A program made the translations under genes and the position numbers. Under the pieces are notes generated by a model. The model saw only the letters and a list, made by a program, of their open reading frames with translations, was not told the DNA's origin and did not search any database. Positions 50,110 to 58,689 of a stretch of 64,000 bases of DNA are shown here, piece after piece. Each line of letters opens with the position of its first letter. Within the stretch, counting starts at the first letter, position 1. This stretch comes from KACC-23026 sp963829575 (GTDB lineage: Bacteria > Bacillota > Bacilli > Bacillales > Sporolactobacillaceae), in NCBI GenBank assembly GCA_963829575.1, contig CAWHJF010000013.1:434001-498000 (forward strand), written 5' to 3'.

Positions 50110-51067
50110 GCTACGAAATGTCTCTGTTGGTTATGAATCTTCACATGGGATTGTTCAAGCGGTGCGAAATGTCTCACTTAAAATATATCCAAATACCATC
50201 GTTGGTTTGATCGGGGAATCCGGTTCTGGAAAAAGTACGATGGCCAATGCGATTATGAATCTATTGAAAAATAATGCACGTCTCCTAGAAGGTGAAGTCA
50301 TTGTTCAAGGGGAAAACGTCTATGACATGAGCAATAAAGCCTTGCGTAAATTTCGTTGGAATCGGATGTCTATGGTTTTTCAAAGTGCCATGAACGCATT
50401 AAACCCAGTGCTAACGGTTGAACAGCAAATTGCGGACGTTTTTAAGTACCACCGTCCAAATATGTCGAGAAAAGACGTTCATAATAAAGCGGTTGAATTG
50501 ATGCAACTCGTCAGTATTGATCCGAAACATTTGCGAAGTTATCCACATGAATTATCCGGTGGAATGAGACAACGGGTGGTTATCGCGATTGCCGTTGCCT
50601 TAGAGCCAGACCTTGTCATCATGGATGAACCCACAACAGCTCTTGATGTGGTTGTCCAAAAGTCCATTTTAGATAAAATAAAAGAGCTTCAAAAAGACAA
50701 AGGCTTTGCCGTTCTATTTATCAGTCACGACTTTAGTTTGGTTGCGGAACTCGCACAGAAAGTTGCCATCATGTACGCAGGGCGTCTGATTGAAATGACG
50801 GATAGCACAGAATTGAACTTGGAACAACGTCACCATCCTTATACAGAAGGCTTGTTACGAGCGATTCCGGAACTCACCTCTGAGACGGTCACCATTGAAG
50901 GGATTCCAGGAAACCCGCCAGACCTTATTAATCTCCCAACAGGATGTGCCTATCATCCTCGTTGTAAGTATGCGATGGAAAGTTGTAAAACAAAGATGCC
51001 TGAACAACGTGACGTGGAAGGCCGCTTGATTGCGTGCCATCTCTATGAAAAAGAGGCGGTGAACTAA
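50081..51067 (+). CDS. Opp/Dpp-type ABC ATPase 1 (DppD-like)
   Basis: A 328-residue ATPase with Walker A GESGSGKS near residues 45-52, signature LSGGMRQRV near 158 and Walker B DLVIMDEPTTALD near 180. The C-terminal extension GNPPDLINLPTGCAYHPRC is typical of OppD/DppD and includes the Cys residues that can bind an Fe-S cluster in this group. GTG 50081 follows AGGAGG. Together with the next gene it powers the importer. Confidence 0.93.
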   Translation: MPNPQQPVLELRNVSVGYESSHGIVQAVRNVSLKIYPNTIVGLIGESGSGKSTMANAIMNLLKNNARLLEGEVIVQGENVYDMSNKALRKFRWNRMSMVFQSAMNALNPVLTVEQQIADVFKYHRPNMSRKDVHNKAVELMQLVSIDPKHLRSYPHELSGGMRQRVVIAIAVALEPDLVIMDEPTTALDVVVQKSILDKIKELQKDKGFAVLFISHDFSLVAELAQKVAIMYAGRLIEMTDSTELNLEQRHHPYTEGLLRAIPELTSETVTIEGIPGNPPDLINLPTGCAYHPRCKYAMESCKTKMPEQRDVEGRLIACHLYEKEAVN

Positions 51068-51068
51068 T

Positions 51069-52055
51069 ATGGCTATGAAAGAACCGAAAGTCGGAATGGA
51101 TAAATTGATTGAGGTGGACGATCTTGTCGTCAAGTTTACGGTTCGAAGCGACTCCGGAAAACAAACCATTGTTCCCGTTGACCACGTCAACTTTCATATT
51201 AGAAAAGGAGAGGTTCTCTCTCTAGTTGGTGAATCTGGAAGTGGAAAGTCAACGATTGGAAAAGCGTTGGTTCGCATCCTTAAGCCAAGCAGTGGAACCA
51301 TTAAGGTCAACGGCCAAGATATTACGGGGATTAAGAACTCAGCGCTTAAAGAATACCGTCGAAATGCCCAAATGGTGTTCCAAGATCCGTTTGGCTCTCT
51401 TAATCCAGTGAAAACGATTGAGAATCACCTAACGTTTCCTCTTAAAAAGCATCAAGGATTTAGAGGGCAAGAGCTATACCAACGTGTGGGTGAATTACTG
51501 GAACAAGTGGGATTGACGCCTGTTAATGAAATACGGACAAAGTTCCCACACGAACTCTCAGGTGGCCAACGTCAACGTTTGGCAATTGCACGTGCCTTGG
51601 CAGTTAATCCTAAATTCATTGTTGCTGATGAGCCGATTTCAATGTTGGATGTCTCCATTCGTGCTGGGGTCCTTCAACTGATGAATCAATTGAAGGAAGA
51701 TTTCGGGTTAGCCTATCTCTATATTACGCACGACTTGGCGTCGGCACGTTATTTTGGCGACCGCATCATGGTTATGTATGGCGGTAAGGTAATGGAGGTT
51801 GCGGATTCTAAAGAATTGATTAAAAATCCGCGTCACCCTTATACACGTTTACTTCTCGCGGCAACTCCAGGTAGCCAGCGCGATGCAAACTTGACGGACC
51901 ATTCAAATGAGCCTCCAAACCTTAACGTTGAACGAAAAGGCTGTCCGTTTGCTTTCCGTTGCCCGCTCGCAACGGATCAGTGCCGTGAAGACATGCCAGC
52001 GCTCGAAACTAAGGGTCAAGAGGAACATTTTGTGGCTTGTCATCACACCTCTTAA
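51069..52055 (+). CDS. Opp/Dpp-type ABC ATPase 2 (DppF-like)
   Basis: A 328-residue ATPase: Walker A GESGSGKSTIG near residues 55-65, signature LSGGQRQRL near 164, Walker B KFIVADEPISMLD near 185, and a C-terminal CPFAFRCPLATDQCRE block as in OppF. It starts one base after the previous stop codon (ATG 51069; ATG 51075 is an alternative). It ends in a strong hairpin, so nagZ has its own leader. Confidence 0.93.
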   Translation: MAMKEPKVGMDKLIEVDDLVVKFTVRSDSGKQTIVPVDHVNFHIRKGEVLSLVGESGSGKSTIGKALVRILKPSSGTIKVNGQDITGIKNSALKEYRRNAQMVFQDPFGSLNPVKTIENHLTFPLKKHQGFRGQELYQRVGELLEQVGLTPVNEIRTKFPHELSGGQRQRLAIARALAVNPKFIVADEPISMLDVSIRAGVLQLMNQLKEDFGLAYLYITHDLASARYFGDRIMVMYGGKVMEVADSKELIKNPRHPYTRLLLAATPGSQRDANLTDHSNEPPNLNVERKGCPFAFRCPLATDQCREDMPALETKGQEEHFVACHHTS

Positions 52056-52082
52056 ATTAGGATAATTGTTCTAGAAATATAG

Positions 52083-52122
52083 AAGAGCCGTGGTGGCGTG
52101 TGGGTCACTGCGGCTTTTTTAG
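52083..52122 (+). terminator. Terminator of the Opp-type ABC operon
   Basis: AGCCG-t-GGTG ... CACT-g-CGGCT, then TTTTTT. Confidence 0.8.
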
Positions 52123-52161
52123 TTGGAGAAGATCGAGTAGAATGCGAGTATGGCAGAAAAA

Positions 52162-52175
52162 TGAAACCGCTTTAA
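52162..52175. promoter_or_regulatory. cre-like site in the nagZ leader
   Basis: TGAAACCGCTTTAA matches 13 of 14 cre positions. It lies 159 bp before the GTG of nagZ, between the operon terminator and the gene. Confidence 0.6.
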
Positions 52176-52333
52176 GTTGGCGGCAAAAACTTGTTAGAGG
52201 GTGCGCGGAGCTGGTGCTTCGAGATTGTAGTGCGGTGGAGTGTTCCATGCATATAAAAAGGTGCAGAAGTCAAGAAAAGTGTGCAAAACAAGATAAGCCT
52301 TCGATCAAATATCCTTACAAAGGAGCGAGTCAC

Positions 52334-53887
52334 GTGAATAGGACAAGCGAGATTAAGAACAAAATTGGCCAGATGTTCGTTGTGGGATTTCACGGAACCA
52401 CCATTAATGACGATGTGAGAAAGCTGATCCATGAGTACCGAGTTGGTAGTTTTATCTTATTTAGTCGAAATATCGGAACGCCAGAGGAAGTGAAACAACT
52501 CACGTCGAGCCTTCAAGAGGAGGCGCGAAAAGCTGGACATGCGCAACCCCTCTTAATTTGCCTGGATCAAGAAAATGGAGTCGTTCGCCGATTAAAGGAT
52601 CCGACCACTATTTTTCCTGGCCCTATGAGTTTAGGCGCAATCGATGACTTAGAGCTTTCTGAACAAGTGGGACTCGCAACCGGTCGCGAATTAAAAGAGC
52701 TCGGAATTAACTGGAATCTAGCACCAGTTGTCGATGTCAACAATAACCCGAAAAACCCGGTCATTAACGTTCGATCGTTTGGAGAAAACCCTCAGAACGT
52801 CGCGTCACTTTCAACCAAATGGTTTAAGGGGCTTCAACAAGCGGGGGTGGCCTCCACCTTGAAACATTTCCCTGGCCATGGAGATACCGATGTCGATTCC
52901 CATTTGGATTTGCCGGTCATCCATCATTCACTGGATCGCTTGTTTGAAGTGGAATTGGTGCCATTTATTGAAGGAATTAAACAAGGAACCGATGTGATCA
53001 TGTCCGCGCACATCTATTTTTCAGCTTTAGAAAAAGAATTCGGTAAGTCCGCGACCCTCTCTCACGAAGTTTTAACTGGACTTTTAAGAGAGCGGCTAGG
53101 CTTTAATGGCGTCATCACCACAGATTGCCTTGAGATGAACGCAATTTTAAATACAGTGGGTGTGGCAAAAGGTACCGTTGAAGCCGTCAAAGCAGGTGCC
53201 GATTACACAATGATTTCCCACACGATCGAACGTCAAGTCAGTGGAATTGAGGCACTTATTCAAGCGGTTGAAACGGGTGAGATCTCTGAAAAACGGATTC
53301 AGGATTCCTATCAACGCATAATGGATTTAAAAAATCGTTATGCTGGATCATGGGAAGCGCTCCATTCAATGGGGACTTCATATGTTGGATGTGTGGCTCA
53401 TCAAAAACTCGCTCAAACCACCTATCAGAAAAGTGTGTGTGTGGTGCGAGATGCGATTCAAAGTTTGGATGCAGGAAAGCCAACCATTGTGGTTTATCCA
53501 CAAAGTATGGCAACCAACCAGGCTGAAGATAAACAAGAGCATTCCCCAGTTCAACTTGCATTGGAGACCTATGATCTTGCGCTTATTCCCCATGCGGTAG
53601 GGGAGGAAGAAACCGTAGAGATCACGGATCCATTGGATCAAGTGATTGTGTTTGCATATTCCCTTAGCCAAGAGGATTCTTATTTTAAAGCGATTGAACC
53701 ACTTGTAAAAAAAACAAACGCTGTTTTAATTGCCTTACGCGGACCGTATCCGGTTCAAGAATTTGACGGAGACGTCCAAGCGATCTGTGTTTACGACGAT
53801 TCACCGAATGCGATTCACTCAAGTCTAGATGTGGTGTTTGGAAAGAGTAAAGCGACGGGAAAGCTGCCGGTTTCGATTGAAGAATAA
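52334..53887 (+). CDS. nagZ: Glycoside hydrolase family 3, beta-N-acetylhexosaminidase (NagZ)
   Basis: A 517-residue GH3 enzyme. The NagZ-specific loop KHFPGHGDTDVDSHLDLP is at about residues 177-194 (with the catalytic Asp-His pair), and the nucleophile region GFNGVITTDCLEMNAI near 257-272. NagZ removes N-acetylglucosamine from muropeptides or chito-oligosaccharides. No signal peptide is seen, so it acts in the cytosol on imported material, unlike B. subtilis NagZ, which is exported. The C-terminal ~170 residues form an additional domain. GTG 52334 with AAAGGAG upstream is the start; the long upstream frame without ribosome site is rejected. Confidence 0.92.
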   Translation: MNRTSEIKNKIGQMFVVGFHGTTINDDVRKLIHEYRVGSFILFSRNIGTPEEVKQLTSSLQEEARKAGHAQPLLICLDQENGVVRRLKDPTTIFPGPMSLGAIDDLELSEQVGLATGRELKELGINWNLAPVVDVNNNPKNPVINVRSFGENPQNVASLSTKWFKGLQQAGVASTLKHFPGHGDTDVDSHLDLPVIHHSLDRLFEVELVPFIEGIKQGTDVIMSAHIYFSALEKEFGKSATLSHEVLTGLLRERLGFNGVITTDCLEMNAILNTVGVAKGTVEAVKAGADYTMISHTIERQVSGIEALIQAVETGEISEKRIQDSYQRIMDLKNRYAGSWEALHSMGTSYVGCVAHQKLAQTTYQKSVCVVRDAIQSLDAGKPTIVVYPQSMATNQAEDKQEHSPVQLALETYDLALIPHAVGEEETVEITDPLDQVIVFAYSLSQEDSYFKAIEPLVKKTNAVLIALRGPYPVQEFDGDVQAICVYDDSPNAIHSSLDVVFGKSKATGKLPVSIEE

Positions 53888-54118
53888 AATTTTGGAATGA
53901 AAAAGAGGCAGAGACAACAGGGGTTGACCCTTTTGTTAACGGGGTTCACTTGAGAGGCACAAAACACAAAATATCACACCAAATCACAATGCTTTTCACA
54001 AAATACTAATACCTATTATCACAAAGTAGATCACAAAAAAGCACGGTTTTTATTAACCGTGCTTTAAAAATCCCAAATATATGTCTTATCGTAGAGAAGT
54101 CCAACATGTCCTTTCTGT
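53888..54118. other. Gap after nagZ
   Basis: It begins with AAAAAGAGGCAG and an imperfect GGGTTGACCC. A direct cluster of ATCACA / CACAAAA words (53972-54040) has no clear order. It ends in the terminator at 54035-54067. No gene is seen in it. Confidence 0.4.
54035..54068. terminator. Bidirectional terminator after the 48-aa ORF
   Basis: AAAGCACGGTT-tttatt-AACCGTGCTTT with A- and T-runs on each side. On the minus strand it closes the ORF at 54119-54265. Confidence 0.88.
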
Positions 54119-54265
54119 TTAATGTTGTATTATTAAGTTTAAAAATACCCCTTTTAGGAGCCCTCCAAACTCTAAAAACAGGCTTGTTGCAATTACTAAG
54201 ACAATGGCTGTAACAAAAGATCCAACTAAAATACTAGAAAATGTGATCGAACGTCGTCGTTTCAC
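54119..54265 (-). CDS. Small membrane protein, unknown (48 aa)
   Basis: A GTG at 54265 opens a 48-codon frame ending with TAA at 54119. GGAAAGGAG stands six bases before the start and a terminator follows the stop, so it has a complete gene layout. The product begins with KRRRSIT and then has a hydrophobic helix (SILVGSFVTAIVLVIATSLFL) followed by a short second segment. I do not recognise it. Possible roles include a small regulatory membrane peptide or a type I toxin-like peptide, but nothing here tests that. Confidence 0.6.
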   Translation of the reverse strand: MKRRRSITFSSILVGSFVTAIVLVIATSLFLEFGGLLKGVFLNLIIQH

Positions 54266-54544
54266 CAAATGCTCCTTTCCTTATAAATCATTCTAGTAAA
54301 ATAGTATGGCTCACGTCTTAGATATTCATTCATGACAGTCTAAACTATGTATTATTTTTTAAAATTCAAGACGGATTAAGTAAGTAGAATCAGTTGTTTG
54401 ATTATACAGCCATGGTTCCTTATAGTGAGGGTCCAGTATTGCCCCAAAGCCTCTGCTCTTTCATCTATAAGGGATAAATATTCTTTGAAGTCGTCTCTTT
54501 AGGTGGTAGCACGGTTTTTATATAGCCTGTTTAAAAAGAAAGCA
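54266..54544. other. Gap before the 3D-domain gene terminator
   Basis: It contains the promoter region of the 48-aa ORF (minus strand) and AT-rich DNA. AGGTGGTAGCACGG (54501-54514) slightly resembles the T-box core, but no Stem I or downstream plus-strand gene accompanies it. Nothing else is recognisable. Confidence 0.35.
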
Positions 54545-54585
54545 CAAAAAAAGTGTAGAGAAACAAAATGCGTTTCTCTACACTC
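54545..54585 (-). terminator. Terminator of the 3D-domain gene
   Basis: On the minus strand AGTGTAGAGAAAC-gcattttg-TTTCTCTACACT followed by seven T. Its stem is nearly the same as the first hairpin at 43294-43326. Confidence 0.9.
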
Positions 54586-54629
54586 TGAGGACCGAGTTTT
54601 ATTACGGTCTAATTTAATTGTGCGTCTTG

Positions 54630-55391
54630 TTAGTTCACAATCGTGATGGTAAGGGTTTGAGACCCCCACTTTTTAGCATCCTGTTTGTTTTGAAGATAAA
54701 CGTCAATATGGGCACCTTGTATGGCACTTCCTGTATCGGCAGCAATGGCTTCACCGTAACCCGGGATATAAAGCGTTGACCCCAGTGGAATGAGACTTGG
54801 ATCGACTGCAACGACTTTCTGGTTAGGGTGAGCATTTAAATTTACACCGGTCTTTGTAATGCCAGAGCAACCCGTACAATGAGCAGTGTAGGCTGTTGCT
54901 CTTACTTTTATATGATGTTGACCTGTCGTGACTTGTGTAGCTGGAGTTGATTCACTTACTTTAACGGATGAGATCATGGGGTGGTTGGTTAGTTTCGAAG
55001 GCAGGATTCGCCCTTTTAATACCCCAAGTTCAACCAGTTTTTCTTGTAAGAGAATCACATCGCATCCTTTTTGACCAAACTTAAGGGGGGGATTGATCAC
55101 CCCGTGCTGAATGCCCAGTTGATCCAAAGTCGCCACATCACCCTTTCCTGTTAGCGGAAGCTGGTGACTTTTTTGAAAGATAAGGATGGCCCTTTGTGTA
55201 GCTTGTCCAAACACCCCTAACGAAATGGTGGATTCCATCGTTTTGGTTTGAATGGGTAGAGTTGCATTCAATCTATCTAAATGGGTGGTTTGATTTTTTA
55301 GCGGTGCTGCATAGGTTTTTGTATGAGCATAGCTTAAAGATAAGCCAAACAGGATGGTCATCACGAGTGCCAACTTGGCGAAATGGTTCAT
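54630..55391 (-). CDS. Secreted peptidoglycan-binding and 3D-domain protein
   Basis: A 253-residue exported protein. The N-terminal signal peptide (LALVMTILFGLSLSYAHTKTYAA) is followed by a peptidoglycan-binding domain of the PG_binding_1 type (GVFGQATQRAILIFQKSHQLPLTG, then LKFGQKGCDVILLQEKLVELG) and a C-terminal 3D domain (RATAYTAHCTGCSG ... VVAVDPSLIPLGSTLYIPGYG ... AADTGSAIQGAHIDVYL) with the three conserved Asp. It resembles YocH/SagA-like wall proteins, with possible lytic activity. AAAAGGAGG eight bases before ATG 55391 sets the start; the longer frame upstream has no support. Confidence 0.88.
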   Translation of the reverse strand: MNHFAKLALVMTILFGLSLSYAHTKTYAAPLKNQTTHLDRLNATLPIQTKTMESTISLGVFGQATQRAILIFQKSHQLPLTGKGDVATLDQLGIQHGVINPPLKFGQKGCDVILLQEKLVELGVLKGRILPSKLTNHPMISSVKVSESTPATQVTTGQHHIKVRATAYTAHCTGCSGITKTGVNLNAHPNQKVVAVDPSLIPLGSTLYIPGYGEAIAADTGSAIQGAHIDVYLQNKQDAKKWGSQTLTITIVN

Positions 55392-55617
55392 AAGTTGACC
55401 TCCTTTTATATAAAACAACAACTTGCATTGTAATCCTATAGTATTACAAAACAATAACAAAATGATCTCAGTTTAACAACTTATAAGGATAACGCCTGTA
55501 AAATAAAGGATGCTTTGTAAGAAGATTTTTCAATAGTGCCACATATGCAGGAGAGTTGCGTTCTGTTTTGCTTCAACTTATACTTACTATATTTGCATAG
55601 TAGGAGGATTTTTTTAA

Positions 55618-56130
55618 ATGGAAGGAAAATACGTAAATGAATCACGAGCGGTTAAATCCGCTTTTGTCATGCCACAAGACTCGAATGCCCATGGCACCAT
55701 GTTTGGTGGAAAACTCATGTCTTATATAGATGATATTGCGGCGATCTCAGCGACGCGTCATGCACGGACGGGTGTTGTGACCGCGTCGACCGATTCCGTT
55801 GATTTTTTACATCCGATTAAAGTGGGGAGTTCCGTCTGTTTGGAATCGTTTGTATCGTGGACGCATCGAAGCTCGATGGAGATCTTCGTTAAGATTATTA
55901 CAGAAGATCTTATGACTAGTGAACGCCAAATTGCCACGACCTCTTTCTTAACGTTTGTGGCTTTGGGAGAAGACGGCCGACCAACGGAAGTGCCACCCGT
56001 AATTCCACAGACTGAGGAAGAAATTTTACTCTATGAAAGCGGTCCGGAACGTCATGAAGTGCGAAAACAAAGAAAAGCAAATAGTCAAAAATTCGCGGGT
56101 GTGTTTACTGTAAAAAAACCATGGGAGTAA
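55618..56130 (+). CDS. ykhA: Acyl-CoA thioesterase (YkhA)
   Basis: A 170-residue hotdog-fold thioesterase. QDSNAHGTMFGGKLMSYIDDIAAISA (about residues 20-45) carries the conserved catalytic Asn/Asp region, and VTASTDSVDFLHPIKVGSSV follows. The family hydrolyses acyl-CoA in the cytosol. The Arg/Lys-rich C-terminus (RHEVRKQRKANSQKF) is longer than in many homologues. GTAGGAGG precedes ATG 55618. It is monocistronic and convergent with ribU. Confidence 0.92.
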   Translation: MEGKYVNESRAVKSAFVMPQDSNAHGTMFGGKLMSYIDDIAAISATRHARTGVVTASTDSVDFLHPIKVGSSVCLESFVSWTHRSSMEIFVKIITEDLMTSERQIATTSFLTFVALGEDGRPTEVPPVIPQTEEEILLYESGPERHEVRKQRKANSQKFAGVFTVKKPWE

Positions 56131-56142
56131 CAAACAAAAAAG

Positions 56143-56180
56143 AAAGCAGCACTTGGGTTGACTCCCAAGCGCTGCTTATT
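56143..56180. terminator. Terminator between ykhA and ribU
   Basis: AGCAGC-a-CTTGGG-ttgact-CCCAAG-c-GCTGCT, with TTATTTAT on the plus side and TTTCTTTTTTG on the minus side, so it works both ways. Confidence 0.85.
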
Positions 56181-56187
56181 TATATAT

Positions 56188-56790
56188 TTATTTATTAACA
56201 TTGCTTAATCTTGGACGAAGTCGTGAGTAAATGGGAATCGCGATAGCCGCCATAAGAATGCCTTTAATGATGTTAAAAGGCAGCACCCCAAGAACGACAA
56301 GTGTCATGAGATTGTGTATCGAGTGGTTGGCCGCACTTGCGATTTTAACCATTGAGTTTACACCGTAGCCCAAGAAAAAGGCGTAACTCGGAAAGATGAG
56401 ATAGTAGTTCGCAATGCTCATGAGAACAGCCATCACGATCGTCCCGACGGCCATTCCGAGTGCCAAACGACTGAAGGTTTTTTTATTTCGGTAGAATAGT
56501 GTGCTGGCTAAAATAAATAGGGTTCCGGCTAAGAAGTTCGCGATTTCGCCAACCGGTACTCCTGTTGGTGAGCCCTTGAGTAACCAGGCTAACAAGTTTT
56601 TAATGGCTTCGATAATAATGCCGGCAAGGGGTCCATAAATAATGGCACCAATAATTGCTGGAAGATCACTAAAATCAATTTGTAAAAAAGACGGGAACAA
56701 TGGGAGCGGGAAAGAAAAATACATGATTAAAAAAGAAATGGCGGAAAGAAACGCAAGCGTAATGTTCTTTCTTAAAGACGTGTTTGGCAT
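56188..56790 (-). CDS. ribU: Riboflavin ECF transporter S component (RibU)
   Basis: A 200-residue membrane protein with six helices. The pattern LIMYFSFPLPLFPSFLQIDFSDLPAIIGAIIYGPLAGIIIEAIKNLL is that of RibU/YpaA, the substrate-binding subunit for riboflavin that joins the shared EcfAA'T module encoded elsewhere. An FMN riboswitch (57010-57142) with its terminator lies upstream, so flavin represses it. AACGAGGTGATC precedes ATG 56790. Confidence 0.95.
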   Translation of the reverse strand: MPNTSLRKNITLAFLSAISFLIMYFSFPLPLFPSFLQIDFSDLPAIIGAIIYGPLAGIIIEAIKNLLAWLLKGSPTGVPVGEIANFLAGTLFILASTLFYRNKKTFSRLALGMAVGTIVMAVLMSIANYYLIFPSYAFFLGYGVNSMVKIASAANHSIHNLMTLVVLGVLPFNIIKGILMAAIAIPIYSRLRPRLSNVNK

Positions 56791-56902
56791 CTGATCACCT
56801 CGTTAGATTTAGTCGTTCTTCTATAAGGGCGGATCTGGTGATGGCGATGCCTTTAGGATGGCTCAAATGTTGGGATCCCATAACTTCAATCATACACTTA
56901 AT

Positions 56903-56940
56903 AAAAAACGCCTTGGAAACATAAGTTCCCAAGGCGCTTG
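56903..56940 (-). terminator. Terminator hairpin of the FMN riboswitch
   Basis: On the minus strand GCGCCTTGGGAAC-ttat-GTTTCCAAGGCG followed by TTTTTT, about 70 nt past the aptamer. It would switch off ribU when FMN binds. Confidence 0.88.
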
Positions 56941-57009
56941 AGTGTGAAAAAATTAAGATGGCATACCACGACAAATAAACCGACCAAAATAAGGCCTATC
57001 GCAAGTTCA

Positions 57010-57142
57010 TCATCCTTCTCTCATCCAGACTGTACTGTCGGCTCTGGAATCTCACCAGATCCTGCCAAAAATTGGCTCGCGGACTTAGAGGTAACCTCAT
57101 CACCGCCGGTCGGGAATTTCACCCTGCCCTGAAGGAACGTCT
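57010..57142 (-). ncRNA. FMN riboswitch (RFN element)
   Basis: On the minus strand the conserved RFN blocks are readable in order: CAGGGCAGGGTGAAATTCCC, GACCGGCGGTGATGAGG, AGTCCGCGAGCC, GGATCTGGTGAGATTCCAG, AGCCGACAGT and the closing GGATGAGAGAAGGATG. Together they form the six-helix FMN aptamer. It precedes ribU, as in other Bacillales. Confidence 0.97.
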
Positions 57143-57306
57143 TTAATTATGTTTCTATTATAAATCAATTACAAGAAACTTTTCAAGGGAAAAGTTTTAT
57201 TAACTTAGAGAACATTCATTTGAATAGCAGGAGTTTCAAGGTCTTATTAAGAATGTTAACTAATATAAGATAAGGTTGTGACTTGACCGAAATGGGGGAA
57301 TACAAA

Positions 57307-58677
57307 ATGGCATTATTTGAAGCGCTCACACAGGTGATCTTAGATCCTGGTCGCGTCACTCAAAATGAAACCGTTCTCTTTAATCATGCCCGAGATTTAA
57401 CTTATCATAAAGAAGGTCATCCTGATGTCGTTGTTTTTCCTAAAACAGTAGAAGAGGTTCAAGCAGTTGTGAAGGTGGCCAATACTTTTAACGTTCCGGT
57501 TGTCCCATATGGAGCGGCGAGTAGTCTAGAAGGTCACACGATTCCCGTTCAAGGCGGAATTATGCTCGACCTAACAGAGATGAAGCAGATTTTGGAGATT
57601 CGTGAAAATGATTTTATTGTTGTGGTGGAACCTGGGGTGACGCGTCGACAATTAGCCAAAGCGTTAAAAAAATACGGTTTGTTTTTTCCGGTTGATCCGG
57701 GTGCAGATGCGACGATTGGTGGGATGACGGCTACAAATGCAAGCGGGACCAATACGGTGGGCTATGGTGGGATGCACCAGCATGTATTAGGTCTTCAAGT
57801 TGTACTTGCGAGCGGGGAAGTTATTGAGCCTGGGGGGCTTTCTTTTAAATCTTCAAGTGGTTATTCTATTAAAGATTTATTGATTGGTTCAGAAGGGACG
57901 CTAGGTGTGATTACTAAAGTGATCTTAAGGGTTCATGGGATTCCTGAAGTGATCCAAGCGGGGAAAGCGACTTTCCCAGATTTAGAATCAGCTGGTCGAG
58001 CCGCCGAATTGTTGTTACATGCTGGGGTTGAGGTCAAGCGGTTAGAGCTCGTGGACGCTCAGACCATTGTAGCGGTGAATCGGTTCAGTCATACGAACTA
58101 TGAAGAGTGCCCGTCACTTTTTATAGAATTGGATGGGCCGCCAGAATCTGTGAAAGAACAAGTGAGCATTATTGATTCCCTTTTGGAAGATGAACAGTGT
58201 TTGAGTGTCGCGTTTGAAGTCGATGAACAAGGACGACAAGAACTTTGGCATGCTCGTCATGAAGCGGCTATGTCGGTCGTTGGATTGACACCTGGTAAGC
58301 AATTAACATCTACAGATGTGTGTGTGCCCATTTCAGAATTGTCCAAGGCGATCATCGAAACCCGGAAGATTTTAGATCGTTATCCGGTAACAGCTGGGCT
58401 TTTTGGTCATGTGGGAGATGGGAATTTTCATGTGGTCGTAGGGGTGGATCGTGAACAACCAGAAGAGGTCGCTCAATTCAAAAAATTAAATTATGAAATT
58501 GTGAACTATGCGCTGAAGCAAGGTGGAACGTGTACAGGAGAACATGGGATCGGAGTCGGGAAAATTGATTTCTTGTATAAGGAGCATGACGCCGGAACCA
58601 TTGCGGTCATGAAGTCGATTAAACAAGCCCTGGACCCGGACGGCCGATTTAATCCAGGAAAACTATTTCGGGATTGA
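57307..58677 (+). CDS. FAD-linked D-2-hydroxyacid (D-lactate/glycolate) dehydrogenase
   Basis: A 456-residue flavoprotein of the GlcD/LDHD family. The FAD site lies in VPVVPYGAASSLEGHTIPVQGGIMLDL (about residues 57-83) and PVDPGADATIGGMTATNASGTNTVGYGG (about 128-155); the C-terminal GLFGHVGDGNFHVVV and CTGEHGIGVGKI hold the substrate and FAD contacts. The SSLEGH variant points to D-lactate-type substrates; it passes electrons to quinone or another acceptor. GGGGGAA precedes ATG 57307; ATG 57292 is a possible alternative. It is monocistronic. Confidence 0.88.
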   Translation: MALFEALTQVILDPGRVTQNETVLFNHARDLTYHKEGHPDVVVFPKTVEEVQAVVKVANTFNVPVVPYGAASSLEGHTIPVQGGIMLDLTEMKQILEIRENDFIVVVEPGVTRRQLAKALKKYGLFFPVDPGADATIGGMTATNASGTNTVGYGGMHQHVLGLQVVLASGEVIEPGGLSFKSSSGYSIKDLLIGSEGTLGVITKVILRVHGIPEVIQAGKATFPDLESAGRAAELLLHAGVEVKRLELVDAQTIVAVNRFSHTNYEECPSLFIELDGPPESVKEQVSIIDSLLEDEQCLSVAFEVDEQGRQELWHARHEAAMSVVGLTPGKQLTSTDVCVPISELSKAIIETRKILDRYPVTAGLFGHVGDGNFHVVVGVDREQPEEVAQFKKLNYEIVNYALKQGGTCTGEHGIGVGKIDFLYKEHDAGTIAVMKSIKQALDPDGRFNPGKLFRD

Positions 58678-58689
58678 AAGAAGACTGAG

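Noticed and set aside
52100..52333. N-terminal extension of nagZ (78 more residues)
   Set aside because: The frame is open by chance; it starts inside the previous operon's terminator, is Cys- and Arg-rich, and has no ribosome site, whereas GTG 52334 has a good one.
54501..54514. Possible T-box core AGGTGGTAGCACGG
   Set aside because: The core has an extra base, no Stem I features are found upstream, and the next gene is on the opposite strand.
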